The translations under genes were made by a program, and so were the position numbers. Under the pieces are notes generated by a model, which saw only the letters and a program-made list of their open reading frames with translations, was not told where the DNA came from and did not search any database. From assembly GCA_002104905.1 (NCBI GenBank), contig MCFE01000305.1:1-64000 (forward strand): a DNA stretch of 64,000 nt, read 5' to 3'. Source of the stretch: Basidiobolus meristosporus CBS 931.73. Taxonomy: Eukaryota > Basidiobolomycota > Basidiobolomycetes > Basidiobolales > Basidiobolaceae. The number at the start of each line of letters is the position of its first letter. The first letter of the stretch is position 1. Below are positions 11,395 to 23,520 of this stretch, piece after piece.

Positions 11395-11700
11395 CCATTT
11401 CCATACCATATATGGTATCCCTATGTTACACAGGTTTCAAAATACTGATCTGATTGGTTGGATGTGCTGTGCCTCTTAGAACCTTCCAGCACCTACTTAG
11501 AACATTCTTAGGTCATTCTGATGTTATTAAGATTTCTATTGATATCCAGAACCTTCTGGAACACCATGATTAGTAATCACTTAGCCAGTAAGAAAAGTAT
11601 ATAAGGGAGGCTATCCCTCAACAATAAATCATCATCCCTTTTATCAATATACCAACTTGTTGATTAGTGTGATCACTGCTACCTGCTGCTACCTGAACTT
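11395..11700 (+). repeat. Fragment of a family E LTR inside Ty3 F
   Basis: It matches the plus-oriented E LTR at 34,030 onward: CCATATATGGTATC, ATGTTACACAGG, GATTGGTTGGATGTGCTGTG, AACCTTCCAG, CAATAAATCATC. It is degraded on both sides, and its neighbours (to ~12,050) are unassigned non-coding DNA. Confidence 0.65.
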
Positions 11701-12055
11701 CCAACCTCAGACCACAGGACACTCCCAGTAAGCCATGCTGACAGCCAACTGACCTTGGAGGCACTACTTGTGAGGAATACTCAGATTAGGTATCTTTTAT
11801 TATTTGATTCTTTCCCAAGTTTGTTCTTGTACAGGCAAAGATACTTTTTGGTCTTTATAACTATGACCACAGCTGCATTCTTATCCAGTCCATGCTGGTG
11901 GAGTTTAGAGTTGTTTTGACTTTGGAAGCTTTAGTACATTGTCATCTCAAAGGACGCTGAACGCAGCACATACTTTTGTTAAGACGCCAACTAAGTTGGG
12001 GATTGTAGCTCAATAGTTTTCCCTTGACAAGCTTGTGGCTTTATTCCCCTTCACA

Positions 12056-13213
12056 TTAGATTAGAGACAGAACCCAAGTATTCCTAGCAAGCATTTGCCA
12101 GAGGTTATTGCACCCAGTGAACACCCCACACACAAAACACTTGAGAAGTGTTGGACGTATCTCTCCCTTGGACCTATACACCACCACAATGTTGCTGATT
12201 GTTGTATTGTTCAGGGTGATGGTGTACTCTGGCCTGTGGTCCAAACTAGTAACAGTGCAAGGGCCAATCCATTGGGGTGTGATTTGTGGGCAAAACCTGA
12301 GGCCTGCAACGGTTTGATTGTACCACACTTTATTGCCTGGTTTCCACTTTTGTGCTGTTAGTTTCTCATTTTTGGGTAGAGGGGGAAGGTGCTTGTTGAC
12401 ATTTTGGAATACTTTTATGTAAAGGTGGGCAATACAGTGTATCAACCTTTCCACATAGTTGTTATGTGTTGTCAAGGGGACACCTTCCATTGTCAATCCA
12501 GCTTCTTCATGCCACTTGGGCCTTTGTCCATACAGAACTTTGTACAGGGAGAAACCTGTTGTTTTGTTTGGTATTTTACGCATTGCTAGGAGTGTCAGTG
12601 GGAGTAGCTTGGCCCATGATTGGGGAAGTTCCCAGCAGAGCTTCTCTAGTGTGTGGCAACATGTCTGGCTCATCCTCTTGGTTTATCCATTGATCTGGGG
12701 GTGATATGCAGCCATGCAGACCTGTTTCACACCCATCATTTCACACCCATCATTTCACACAAATGGGCCCTGGTGTTGTTCAGGAAGGAGCCACCATTGT
12801 TGGAGAGGAGTATCTGAGGATATCTGTGCCAGCATATGAGGTGTTCTAGATTGAATTGGGTGGTTGTCTTTAGGTCTTTATTTTGGATGGCTTAGGCTTT
12901 TACCCACTTTGAGAAATAATTGGTAGCAATTATTATGTATTGCTCTCCTTTCTTTGTCTTCATAGAGGGGCTAACAAGGTTGATCCCTACCCAGTGGAAG
13001 GGTAGGTCAAGCAGTATTGGTGTGGTTGTCCCTATCTTCTGACTCCAGTAAAATCTTTTGCAGGTGGAACATCTTTGCAACATATTCACAATGTTGGTCA
13101 TCATTTTTTTTCCAATAAAACATCTTTCTTAACATCTTGGATGTTATTAGGGGGTTAGCATGACCTAATGACATATGTCTTTCTTGTTTGATTTCCTTGC
13201 AGGTAGTTACCAA
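12056..13213 (-). pseudogene. Ty3 F integrase
   Basis: Two short frames (13,213-12,892) carry the zinc-binding region (GHANPLITSKM.. and C.TCKRFYW) and the start of the core (DLPFHWVGINLVSP, ATNYFSKWVKA). A longer frame (12,673-12,056) carries the end of the core (LTLLAMRKIPNKTTGFS, LYGQRPKW) and the C-terminal domain (KPGNKVWYN, P.WIGPCTV). The core is broken between 12,892 and 12,673, so it is not functional. Confidence 0.8.
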
Positions 13214-13471
13214 GGGTACCTCAAATCTGAACTGTCCGTGAATGAACCATAATTGGTTTTCTTGTACTTTGTACTGACACCATTTCTTTCAAAAGTATCT
13301 CTTCTGCTTGTTTGTAACAATGTGTTTGGGGTACTTCCCTCTTCTTTTAAGGCAGATTACATCCTTGTAGTCATTGTTGATGTGTATTTGGCAAACAGGA
13401 TAGCAACTGAGGAAGTCTGCATCTTGGTGTTTCTTGCCAGTGCAATGAATTATTTTGAAGTTGTATTCTTA

Positions 13472-13705
13472 TAGTTGGAGGGCCCAATGTACTAGTCAAC
13501 TGGTAAAGTCTTTAATTTTCATCAGCCAGATTAGTGCACTGTGGTCCATTACTATTGTGAAATGGCAACCGCGTATATATGTATGGAATAGTTGGAGGGC
13601 CCAATGTACTAGTCAACTGGTAAAGTCTTTAATTTTCATCAGCCAGATTAGTGCGCTGTGGTCCATTACTATTGTGAATTGGCAACCATGTTTGTATGTG
13701 TGGAA
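13472..13705. repeat. 117-bp tandem duplication in the RNase H region of Ty3 F
   Basis: Sequence from TAGTTGGAGGGCCC at 13,472 is repeated from 13,589 with about ten differences. The period is 117 bp, 39 codons, so the frame is kept. It duplicates the minus-strand stretch FTIVMDHSALIWLMKIKDFTS. Confidence 0.85.
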
Positions 13706-13996
13706 TTGTTTAATTGAAGAAACAACAGCCAGGCATTCTATCTTAGTAATGGGGTAGTAATATTTGTGTTTGTGTAGCAAATGGCTCATGTAACCAATTG
13801 GGTGGAATTTGCCAGGTTGGAGGTATTGTCCCAGTACAGTGCCTATACCGGTGAGACTTCCATCACAGTTAATAAGAAATCTTGCATCCCAATTGGGAAA
13901 ATGTAACACTGGAGGTGACATCAGGGAATGTTTCAGTTGGTTGAATGCTCTCTTTTGAGGCTCCAACCACACAAAGCACTGGCCTTTTTGCATCAA
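13613..13996 (-). pseudogene. Ty3 F RNase H domain
   Basis: A 127-codon open stretch with the Ty3-type RNase H order: F..LK..L...PVL.FP, INCDGS.TGIG.VL, HPIGYMS, YPITKIECLAVV and TIVMDHSAL. The RT-linked part upstream (14,082-14,480) is broken. Confidence 0.85.
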
Positions 13997-14081
13997 TTTG
14001 TATAGGGAGGCTGCTATTGTTGCAAAGTTTTTGACAAAGTGGTGCTAGTAGCTGGCTAATCCTAGGAATCCCAACACTACA

Positions 14082-15421
14082 TTAATATCCTTTGGTGCAG
14101 GTGTATCTTGAATGGCTTTTAGGAGTGAAGTAGATGGGTATATTCCATCTGCCTAGATTTTGTGGCCCAGGAACAGCAATTTTGTATACAGGAAATGGCA
14201 CTTCTTGGGATGTAGTTTGAGTTGGTTCTTGAGGAGGGCTGTCAGGATACATTGCACATTGTGTATATGTTCTTCTACATTGGGGGAATATATTGTGATG
14301 TTGTCCAGATACACAAGAGCGCATTCCTAACATTGTTTTCCTAGCACCTTGTCAATTATCCTTTGGAATGTAGTGGGAGCATTGCACAAGCCAAAGAGTA
14401 GTTGGTTCCCTTTGTATAATCCAAACAATGTTATAAAAGCGGTTTTGGGCTGATCTTCTGGGGCTATTTATACTTGCCATTACCCAGAGTTTAAGTCAAG
14501 AGAGCTAAAATATTTAGCTCCAATTAATCTGTCCAAGAGGTTGTCTCTTTGAGGTAGCAGATACACGTCCTTCCAGGTGACGGCGTTCAATTTTTGGTAG
14601 TCAATGCAAAAGCATTGTTTTCCATCTTTCTTTGGGACTATCACTACAGGGGAAGCCCACAGCAACTGGCTCTCTGTATTGATGTTGTCTTTTAATAAAG
14701 TTTCAATTATGTCTTTAATATATTCTGTGTCAGTTTTTGAGTTCCTATAGACTTTTTGCTTGATTGGGTATTTGTTGGCAAGGTGGATTTGGTGATGTAC
14801 CCCAGGTATATGACCAATTACTTGGTTCTTAGAGAATACTTGGGCAAGCAGGCATATTCCTTCTAGAAACTTGTCTTGTAATGCAGGTGGTAGACCAGGG
14901 TCCACATCTAGTTTGGTGAGTTCTTCTTCTGGTTCCTTATTTGTAGGTGGTCCTTGGTTGTTTCCGTTGACTTCCTCTAGGTTTATCAATGGCACACCTC
15001 TAGGCAATGTCACCATGTGTTGCCCATTGTTAACTACTAAGCACCTCAGACTTTGCATTTCAAATTTTGGCAGTATCCATACTTTAGGGATTGAGATTCC
15101 TTCCAGTTGCTTTGATGCCTTTGCTGCAGTTATCATTCTTCTGCTCATCAAATAAGCTATTGGTGTCTCTAATGAGCGCACAGTCTCACTGGTGGGTGGT
15201 ATTTTTATCACCTTTTGTGTGATGATTGGAGACTGCAACGGTTTTACCTCTTCAATTTTCACACTGTTGCTACACTCCTTGTTCTCATTGATGATATGAA
15301 TCAGTGGGATACTCTTGGTATCCCACCTGAGTTCAGATGCACTGTAAAGTATATCCATCTTATGTTGGATAAACCAACTCTCACCAATGAGTAAGTCATT
15401 GGCTGCTACAGGTGGAACCAC
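14082..15421 (-). pseudogene. Ty3 F reverse transcriptase
   Basis: The frame 15,421-14,480 (313 codons) is the spacer after protease plus the first half of RT: ASPVVIVPKKDGK, FCIDYQKLNAVT, YLLPQ and YFSSLDL. Below 14,480 the frame is shifted, but the fingers/palm continue: the YxDD box reads YLDN near 14,300, then the block FLGHK. Stops, frameshifts and the altered YxDD make it inactive. Confidence 0.85.
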
Positions 15422-15427
15422 AACATC

Positions 15428-15850
15428 TCAATGTATAATCAAGTTGCCTAGCTGGATGGGCCAATTAGGCACCACTCCTACTGTTGTGTCCAGTTGGTCA
15501 TTTGCTAGCCATACCCAAATGGTGTTGTTGGGTACTATATCTAACTTTAGACATTTTGCTAATGATCCTGACATGATCAATGTTGAGGATCCTGTGTTCA
15601 AAAGGGCAGCAATCTCCGTATTCTCTGTATGTACCTTTACGTATGTACCTTTATTTGGTTTTTGTGGGACCATCTGGTTGACATGAAGGGTTGTTTTCTC
15701 CTTCAATCCCTCTATCAGTTCCTTGACTAGAGCCAGGGCCAGTCCCAGTAAATTGGTTATTGGGAGGGTTGCCTTGGCTTGCTCTAGCACCTTCATTATG
15801 GGGAATAGGCTGTGGAAAGACATACTAGTGTTCTTTGTTTGTTTCAACAC
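15428..15850 (-). pseudogene. Ty3 F protease region
   Basis: The 140-codon frame contains the retropepsin-like block IAALLNTGSSTLIMSGSLA. The active-site triad DTG/DSG reads NTG, so the catalytic Asp is replaced. It adjoins the RT frame (6 bp apart, shifted). Confidence 0.75.
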
Positions 15851-16465
15851 CTCTTCCCAAGGCTCATTCTGTACCTGTTCATCTAATTCCGCGTTCTTTC
15901 CTTTTGGCAGAACCTCTACTACAGGTTCCTTTGCCTCCTCTCAAGAAGCATCATGTTGACGCTTCTTCTTCTGTACTTTGACTGTTCTGACTGGAGGGCT
16001 TAAATTGACTGATTCCTGTTGGCCTCCTGGCAAGGGACTCAGACTTTTGATGCCTTCTTCTCTTTTGTGTCTGGTATGGGTGCTTGTCCGTACCATTTTT
16101 CACATTTGTGGGCTTGGTGGCCTACTTCTCCATATACATAACACAGGTGCTGTTTTTGGGCTGTTCCATCTGTTGAGTCAGGGCTTGTACCTGGGCCTTT
16201 AAATCTACAACAGCTTCCCAGAGTTTATCACCTTCTTTTGGGACTTCTTGGACATTGTTGATCAAGAGTTCTTGGACCTTTTGCCGTAATTCCTCTAACT
16301 CACAGTCTTTTAGGGAGGCAAATTTTCCTTTCTTACATGGGATCCCTGTCCTTCAATCATTTGTATCACTATAGGGTAGCCCCAACAGCAAGATGACCCC
16401 TCATACGCATTTGACCAACTCTTGCAATGTTTTACATCCCTATTGTTCTTTGGATGCCCTACCTC
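15851..16465 (-). pseudogene. Ty3 F gag C-part, broken
   Basis: Stretch between the gag N-part and protease. Minus-strand frames are short. A degenerate CX2C-type nucleocapsid region is plausible near 16,100 (CYVYGEVGHQAHKCEKW-like reading), but frameshifts prevent a firm call. Confidence 0.45.
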
Positions 16466-16894
16466 TTATTTGTCATCTAAGCCCATGATGTGATACCTCA
16501 TGAGCTGTTGTTTCACAATTTTGTCTTTTGGGAGACATTGAACTTGTTGGAGAAACAGTTCAGTGTAGGCTTCATAGCTCTCACTGCTTTTCTTCTGTGA
16601 GGAAAGTAGAAGGGCTTTGTAGTGGTATCCTTTGGCATATAGAAAGCATGTCTTGTAGGCTTCTTCTAGTGCATCCCATTTGTCTTTAACTGCATCTTCC
16701 AACTCATAATGCCATTGCCATGCTGGCCCTTCCATATGTCTTGCAAACTCCCTTACTTTCTTATTGTTATCCCATCCTGCATCAACCGCAACTCTCTCAG
16801 ACTTATCAAACCACTCAAGGGCTTTCTCTCTCTTTCCCTTGTATATTTTTTGTTTGATTGTAGTAGTCATTACCTCACTTGTGCTTATTTCCAC
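16466..16894 (-). pseudogene. Ty3 F gag N-part
   Basis: The 142-codon frame starts 18 bases inside the LTR edge. It holds a capsid-like helical segment (KALEWFDKSERVA, FARHMEGPAWQWHYEL, WDALEEAYKTCF), typical of retrotransposon gag. The frame then stops. The first ATG is chosen as start because it lies just after the presumed primer site. Confidence 0.7.
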
Positions 16895-16911
16895 AGAGAC
16901 AGCACCAAATA
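16895..16911 (-). promoter_or_regulatory. Presumed primer-binding site region of Ty3 F
   Basis: On the minus strand the LTR end is followed by TATTTGGTGCTGTCTCT. TGG a few bases after the LTR fits a site pairing with a tRNA 3' end (CCA). The tRNA is not identified. Family E has the same TATTTGG spacing. Confidence 0.45.
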
Positions 16912-17290
16912 TGTGGGTTATTACTGACTGTACTTGGTGAGTGGGAGAGCTTTTAGGTCAAGTCAGTACCACTTGGTTCAGAATAGCTTCCAATAGAAGG
17001 TAGCAAGGTAATAAAGACTTGTGTTTATTCCATCCAAATCCTCTTGTCCTCTCACTTGGTTCAATTGGGTAGATATATATATCACTTGGGGGGGGGCTTG
17101 GATAATAGACAATGTGTTATAAAATAGGGGACTGAACACCTTCCTGTTATGGTAAGTGTTCCAACTAGATAAGGTCAGGGATAGGAGGGAGGGCATGTGG
17201 GGGAGTCATAGAGAGGATACTAGGGGACTTTGGGTAGGACTCTGGGGAGAACTCTTTGGCAAAGAGTGGGTACTGCATTTGGTACTCACA
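16912..17290 (-). repeat. 5' LTR of Ty3 F
   Basis: 379 bp, TGTGGGTTATT...GGTACTCACA on the plus strand, near-identical to 10,762-11,139. A homopolymer run of G near 17,089 differs in length between the two. Confidence 0.9.
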
Positions 17291-17961
17291 CCAGGGAGGC
17301 CAAGTGAGCCTAAATTTGGCCACAGAGTGTGAGACATAGCTCTGCATCTTCATGCAAAGCTGCCCCTGTGTCTCACCCATTGTGTTGGAGAAAATCCATT
17401 TTTTGACCTTTTTTTTAGGTCAATGTTGTGCAGGATGTGTACAAGCACAAAAGCATTGAAGATATGAATCTGATACTCAATACCCATGGCACTCTGAATC
17501 TAGCTCCTGTGGCTTGTAACATGTCACAAAAATGCATGGAACTATCTTGGCCCACTGGTACTATCTGGCACTGTATTTGATTATTAGCCCAAAGTAAGTT
17601 CTATGCAAAGCACTTAAAGTGCTAGATAGTACCAGTGAACCAAGATAGTGCCATGCATTTTTCTAACATGTTACAAGCCACAGGAGCTAGATTCTGAGTG
17701 CCATAGGTATTGAGTACCTGATGCATGTCTTCAGCTCTTCTGTGCGCTTACATATCCTGCACAACATTGATCCACAAAAAAATGTCAAAAAATGAATTTT
17801 CTCCAGTATCATAGGTGAAACACAAGGGATGCTTTGCATGAAGATGCAGAGCTATGTTTCACACTCTGTGGCCAAGTATAGGTTCACTCGGCCTCTCTGG
17901 CACACCATGGCAGCATTTGTCACACATGGCCCAATGTTGCACTATCCAATGGAACAAGTCT
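17291..17961. mobile_element. Foldback element M2, right piece
   Basis: Continues M2 from 10,761 after one copy of CCAGG. The arms pair around a centre near 17,575-17,615 (GTACTATCTGGCACTGTA against GTGCTAGATAGTAC). It ends GGAACAAGTCT, the mirror of the left end. Confidence 0.85.
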
Positions 17962-20560
17962 AATGCTGTAGAGTAGAAAAAAGGACCATGTGGCTGTTGT
18001 AACAAGCCCTTTAGCAATGAAGTGCACAGACAACATAGGAAGTATTACAGTGATAACAGCCAGTGTTTTGACACACAGGTCTTACTTGACCATGCATCAG
18101 TTACCACTGTACCAACCTTATCTTGCTGACTGCTTGATACTTTGACATTGGTACCATTGAAATATTGGACTATCTGGTATCATTCTGCAGCTAAAAATTT
18201 ACTTAACAATTCTGGACTAGTCTTGGTCACTGTGGGACTAATTTACAGCTCTAACTTTGCCACTTTCTTCAGATCCATGATATTATGATTATTCCCCTAT
18301 AGTCAGGATCAAATTAGCACTAATACTAACTATTACGTACTAACCCTGAAACTGTTACAGAATGCTACTGAATATTGAGAAACCCTCCTCACTTAATGTT
18401 ACAGCTGTATTACCTCTACAAAGGTATTAATACTGAGCCTCTTTATTAATCAACAACAGTTCAACTATTATCACTATTTCTTGATACGTTCCTTATATCT
18501 AAATCACTTCTTAAATTGCAACATGTACCAGGCTGTATCTGTCACCCTGTGTAAACTGAGTTAGGTGAATCTGTGATGCCTTGAGGCTCACCTCAGCCTT
18601 CTGACTATGGCCATGGAGCAATAGCTGCAAAGTAGAAGGCTTACTGATGGATTGTGAGCCTATCTCCTCTAACAACAGTACACTGCATGAGTCCACCAAA
18701 ATCCCAATGTTCAATACAACAACACCCATGGAAAAGAATGCCAAGGATACTTCATGGAGTCAAGTAAACCCAGTAACTCATCTGCAGATGAATAATATGA
18801 TGTTGTGGCTGGATAGTGGCATGTGTCTACAAATACCAGTAATAGGGTCACTGAGGACTCACTACTGCTTCTTGCTAAAGTCATTTTAGGATGCAACTAT
18901 CCATGCACATGGTGCTAATGGACAACTATCATGCAGCTGGCAAAACTTGGCCCAGAGATTGTCCTGGTACCAGCATGTGATATTAGTTGCATGACACTCA
19001 GATCTGAGAATGCCACCATTGCAAGGTGTTCAGCTTGTCAGGAATCCACTACCATAGGATGAAAATATCAATCATGCTTTGGATATATTCCAGCAATACT
19101 TTGCTTAAAGAAGCTCATACAGTACACCAAATATTATGAAGCTATAAAGCACCACACTCAGTATCAATCAAGTGCAAACATATCCAATATATTTGATGGC
19201 AAGTATTACAAACAGCCAAGAAGCAAGGGCTACTCTAATAGTATGTTTGACTATGCCTTTGCTTTGGCACTTGATGGATTCTCATTAAACCGGTATTCTA
19301 CCAGCAAATCTTGCTGGCTACTGATTCTTGTCAACCTGAATCTGCTGCCTAACTTACAGAATCAGAGCAGAAATCTGAAGGAAGTCTCACTGGTATCTGG
19401 ACCTAAATTGCTGTCAACCTGGATAGCTACATGTATCTATTGCTGGACAAGCTTTATATGCTTTCCAGAGGGAAATAGTAAATGGCCGTCATGTCAAAGC
19501 ACATTTCATTATCTGCATTGGAGATACCCAGCCATCAGCAAGATAGCAGGCTTTTCTGGGCATAATGGACAGTATTGCTATCAAATGTATGAGATATAGG
19601 GGATTTACGCCATAACTCCCACATATTATTATGTCTGAACACCAACACCAGGAATGTCATCTTCCCACAGAGAGAATGTACAGAAGTCAGCATGCAATTG
19701 CAGCAGAGTTGGCATGCTATCAGCCATTGGCCAGAATGTAGAGTTGATTGGAGACATTTGATACCTAACTTATAGCGTATTTGTTGAAGCAAAACCTTTT
19801 CACTTGGAGCAATGCTTTTGATTTTCAATAACATCCTTATACTAGTGACCAAGTTGTATATAGGACATTTCAATTTAGTAGAGCCCTTCAAAATACCAGA
19901 GAAATTTGACAGAATTGGCAAGTTATTACAGTATATCTGCTGCTCTAAAAACTTCTCACAGGCACCAATCAATATTCATATGCATATGGAACAATACAAA
20001 TGCACAGACTGGATGAACCAGATATATATTTATAAAAGTGGCCTTCTGAGGCCGTCTCTACCAAGTGTACATTTGAAGCACCAAGAGTCATATATTGACA
20101 TTATAAAAAATTCATTCAGAAGTGGATTACCAATGCCAACTTGACACATCTAGAGCTATTATGCATGGATTTTGCAACAGGATTTGTGCTACTATACTAC
20201 AAGTAAAAAGCTAAACAAGTATATATCTGCTGCTACTGTGTCCATTCTCTGCTCATACATGCTTGGTGTGCAGAGAGTATTGGGTCTTGCTTCCCCTCTT
20301 GAGAGTTTCCTATGGAGCCAATTTGTGGGAAGATAGGCACACAAGTCAAGGTACAGGTACTACCATATCCTAATCTCAACAAGAATATGCAATGGGTTAG
20401 CACATAGTGTACAGCCATGAAGAGCCAGAGAGTATTGAGAATAGATGTGCACATTGTAACACCTACACCTTTGGCATTAAGAAGTAAAGCAGCTACAATA
20501 CCTGGGTGATCAGCTAATTGTGCATGGTTAGGTTAGACACAACATTCCATAAATTCTTGC
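17962..20560 (+). pseudogene. Plavaka-like transposase, copy P1 (interrupted by a solo A LTR)
   Basis: Plus-strand remnant of the transposon's DDE transposase. N-end near 17,990-18,150: Cys/His zinc-finger-like segment (better kept in P3 at 37,801). Then MLWLDSG near 18,800; FALALDGFSLN near 19,250; ILVNLNLLPNL; a PG.K..DLD-like block; and near 19,530-19,599 YPAISKIAGFSGHNGQYC, matching the Plavaka/tnp2 signature (GD.PA.SK..G..GHNG..PCR.C). A second conserved block is at 20,236-20,450. Stops and frameshifts occur throughout. Confidence 0.75.
18156..18524 (+). mobile_element. Solo LTR of copia family A inside P1
   Basis: 369 bp matching the A LTRs, flanked by a perfect 5-bp duplication GTACC (18,151-18,155 and 18,525-18,529). 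The first bases read ATTGAAAT instead of TGTTGAAAT, so the terminal TG is mutated. Removing it restores the Plavaka zinc-finger to mid-gene join. Confidence 0.9.
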
Positions 20561-21047
20561 CAATTTTATGAGTCTTGATTTAAGAGTTGTAGCGGAATAG
20601 GGAGCTTAGCCAGTGCTGTACTTACTAAGACTTGAATTGATCTTTGTTGAAGTTCCAGCAGCTTCTTGTATACATTATGCCTGATCAATTGCTGACTAAT
20701 TGTATTTCCTAATGTAGGCTGTAGCTGATGACTCACTTATTTGCACCAATATCACCAAATTAGATCTTACTTATTATATCTATGTCTGTCTGATAAGGAT
20801 GTGCTCATTTATTTGCTGACTGATATTACTGATCTGATATATAATACTGTTTTACTGATAGGCTAAACATACAACTAATTGATTGAAGTACAAGCTGACC
20901 TAACTTAAACATTCCAATGGCAGATGATCACATTCTTCCCTATGAAAGCTGACAGGGTTCTCCTTAATCTCTTTTCATGTGATACTAGTATCTTGATGAA
21001 ATAGCATTGTTAGTAAGTCTTGTGGGCTGGAGTCTGCCTCTATGAGC
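20561..21047. other. AT-rich spacer between P1 and Ty3 G
   Basis: No reading frame. It could include the 3' LTR of Ty3 G, but I found no second copy or clear TG/CA pair to define one. Confidence 0.35.
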
Positions 21048-22230
21048 TTAATCTTCTTGGATATTCCCTTGTTTTTCTACTAGCTGGTAAGCTGCAATTG
21101 GAAATTCTTGACTGATCTTAAATGGCACTGTGCATTGTGGCTCAAGCCTCTTCCAAGTGCTGCTTCTTAGCAATACCAGGTTGCCAACTGTCAAAGCCTC
21201 TGGTGATACAATCTTATTAAATCTATGCTTCATATTTTTGGCACTTTTAGAGATTTTTGCCTGTGCCTCCCAACATTTTTGTTCCAATTATTGGGGTCCG
21301 CTAGGCTGACTGAGTTCATCCTCTACATTGTCAGTGAGTTCTGGCTGTGTAAATATCCTGGATTCCTGGGTTCAGATTTGTACACTAAGTAAAGTGACAT
21401 TTGTTGGGTAATATTGTGCACCATAATACTGTAGGCAAGCAGTATTTGGTCAATATACTTACCAATCTACTTACAGCACTTCCATACTTGGTCAGCATTT
21501 TTTTAAATAGTACATTGAGCCACTCAGTGACTGCATTAGTTTTAGGATGATACCCCAAAGCTTCAAATGTTTATTCTACTATATTTCCAGATAGGCTTCC
21601 AATGTCTGTGGATAAATTTTGCTCCTCTATCAAATAAAATGCTCACACAGTATCCACACTTCAACAGGATTGCATGGAAGATGAAACTTGCAACTTCTTG
21701 TTCACTGCTTACTGGTAGAGCTCTAGCTATTGGCCATTTGGTTCATGGACAATTGCTACTAGAATCCTCCAATTGCATTCCCTAGAAGTGGGCAGTCTTC
21801 TAATAAAGTCTATTTCCCATCTCTCAAATGGTCTTACAGGTTTTAAGTACAAGGGGTCCGCAATTCACTGTGTTTGGCCTTGGCTGATTTGGGACCTTGG
21901 GCATATTTTTGCTAGCTTCTCAATGTCTTGTTTCATTTGGGACCACCATAATCTTTCTTTTACAAGGCTATAGGATCCTTCAATTCCACTATGTTCACAT
22001 CCATTGTGTGGCTTGTGTGTTGAGTGCAGGCAAGCAACATAGGGGCAGTAGGCAATAGGGCTTCCATCAATAATTGGGTATAGACATAAACTTTATTACA
22101 AGTTTGCTGGCTTCATCCCAAGTGAGCTTCTTGATACTATCTTCCACCTCATTTGAAATGACATGGTCCTCCAAGTACTTTGGTAATAATCTGGGCCAAT
22201 CTAATTCATGCACCAGGTTGAATAGTGCAA
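21048..22230 (-). pseudogene. Ty3/gypsy G integrase fragment
   Basis: Minus strand: frame 21,287-21,048 has the C-terminal domain (NLVLLRSSTWKRLEPQ..VPFKI). Upstream, broken frames give PFERWEIDFI, an EALGYHPKTNA.TEWLN block (the usual YHPQTNG.TER.N) and spacing expected for the DDE core. No intact frame. Confidence 0.75.
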
Positions 22231-22236
22231 CTTGCT

Positions 22237-22808
22237 CTAGTCATGATAAGGTGTCAGCAACCATGTATTTTTCTCAGGGCAGTAGAATATCTCCAGGTTG
22301 AGTAGCTGAATGTACTCACTACACCTTGTCATTTTTCTGAATAATACCTTCTGAGTATTTATACATTTGAGAGAGGGATGATCAGTCTTCACATTGCACT
22401 TGATTCCTTCAATGTAGCATCTCCATGTCAGCTTCTTGGAATAAGAAGCAGCTGAGTACTCCTTTCCATCATGTTTGTGGCTCAGTACTCTACCCATTGC
22501 ATAGTCTGAAGCATCTGTCACACAGTAAGCACCTTTCTGAAGTCAAGTATTCTTAAGCTTGGCAGTATAACAAGCTCAATCTTGAGCATCCAAAAGGCAG
22601 TCTCACAGGCTATGCCCCACTGCAAGGTGTTGATGTTCTTGAGGATATCAGTCAAAGGGGCTGCAATACTTGCAAAGTACTGGACAAACCTTAAATAATA
22701 GGAAACCACTGCAAGTAATGATCTGAGCTCTGAAATGCAATGAGACTGCTTCAAATTCCTCATAACTTCCGCCTTATAGGGGTCTAATGCCTCTCCTATG
22801 CTAATCAC
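22237..22808 (-). pseudogene. Ty3/gypsy G RNase H and RT connection
   Basis: Two overlapping frames. 22,808-22,518: LRSLLAVVSYYLRFVQYFASIAAPLTDIL, the Ty3 RT C-end. 22,521-22,237: TDASDYAMGRVLSHKHDGKEYSAASYS, the RNase H start. Both blocks are followed or preceded by frameshifts. Confidence 0.85.
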
Positions 22809-23520
22809 TATGTATCTCAGCTACTTGATATGCTCTTTGAAGAGCTCACACTTTGCTAGCTTACCATATAGCTTCTTCTCTCTTTGGTTCTTGAAGACCT
22901 TTTCAATGTGCCACAAGTGGTCCTCTTCTGACTTGCTTTATATCAATATGATGTCTAGGTGGATAACCACAAACTTATCTAAGTACTCCTGAAGGATGAT
23001 TTGCATCAAGGCCATGAGTTTTGCAGGGAAATTTGTGAGGCCAAAGCACATTACAGAGTGCTTGAAATATCAATATCTTGTCCCAAATACTGTTCTTGGG
23101 ATATCTTCTGACTTCACCCTTATCTGGTTTTATCCTGATAAGAGGTCAATATTGCTCAAAATGATGGCTCCATTAAGTTGGCCCAAAAGCTCATCAATTC
23201 TTGGTAGGGGTTAGTTACTCTTCATGGTGTCAGAGATAAGGACTCTGTAGTATAAGCATATTTGAAGTGATCCATCCTTCGTTTTCACAAAGAGCACTGG
23301 TGCTCTCCTAGGTGATTTGCTGGGCTTGATGTGTCCTTGCTCCAATAGTTGATCAATTTATCACTTCATCCACTCCAACTCCAATGGGCTTAACCTGTCT
23401 TGCTCACAGGGGGGACTATTGCCTTTGTTCAATTTGCTTTGAAGTTGGTGGAAAAACCATTGGTTGAGCATGTCCACCGTTAGGCATGATTTGGCAAACT
23501 GTGTAAGACGGTTTTCTATG
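22809..23520 (-). pseudogene. Ty3/gypsy G reverse transcriptase
   Basis: Minus-strand reading gives APVLFVKTKDGSL, an LPRIDELL block, FGLTNFPAKLMALM and KFVVIHLDIILIYS, in normal RT order. The usual YLDD box reads HLDI. Stops break it at several places. No gag, protease or LTR is recognised upstream, so this is a truncated element. Confidence 0.85.

Larger units (their letters stand above)
10762..17290 (-). mobile_element. Ty3/gypsy element F, complete with two LTRs
   Basis: Bounded by 378/379-bp LTRs with TG/CA ends and a perfect 5-bp target duplication CCAGG (10,757-10,761 and 17,291-17,295). Minus-strand order is gag, protease, RT, RNase H, integrase, the Ty3/gypsy order. The genes are broken by stops and frameshifts. 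It lies inside M2. Between its 3' LTR and integrase (11,140-12,050) there is no coding, only a fragment of an E-type LTR in the opposite orientation. Confidence 0.9.
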
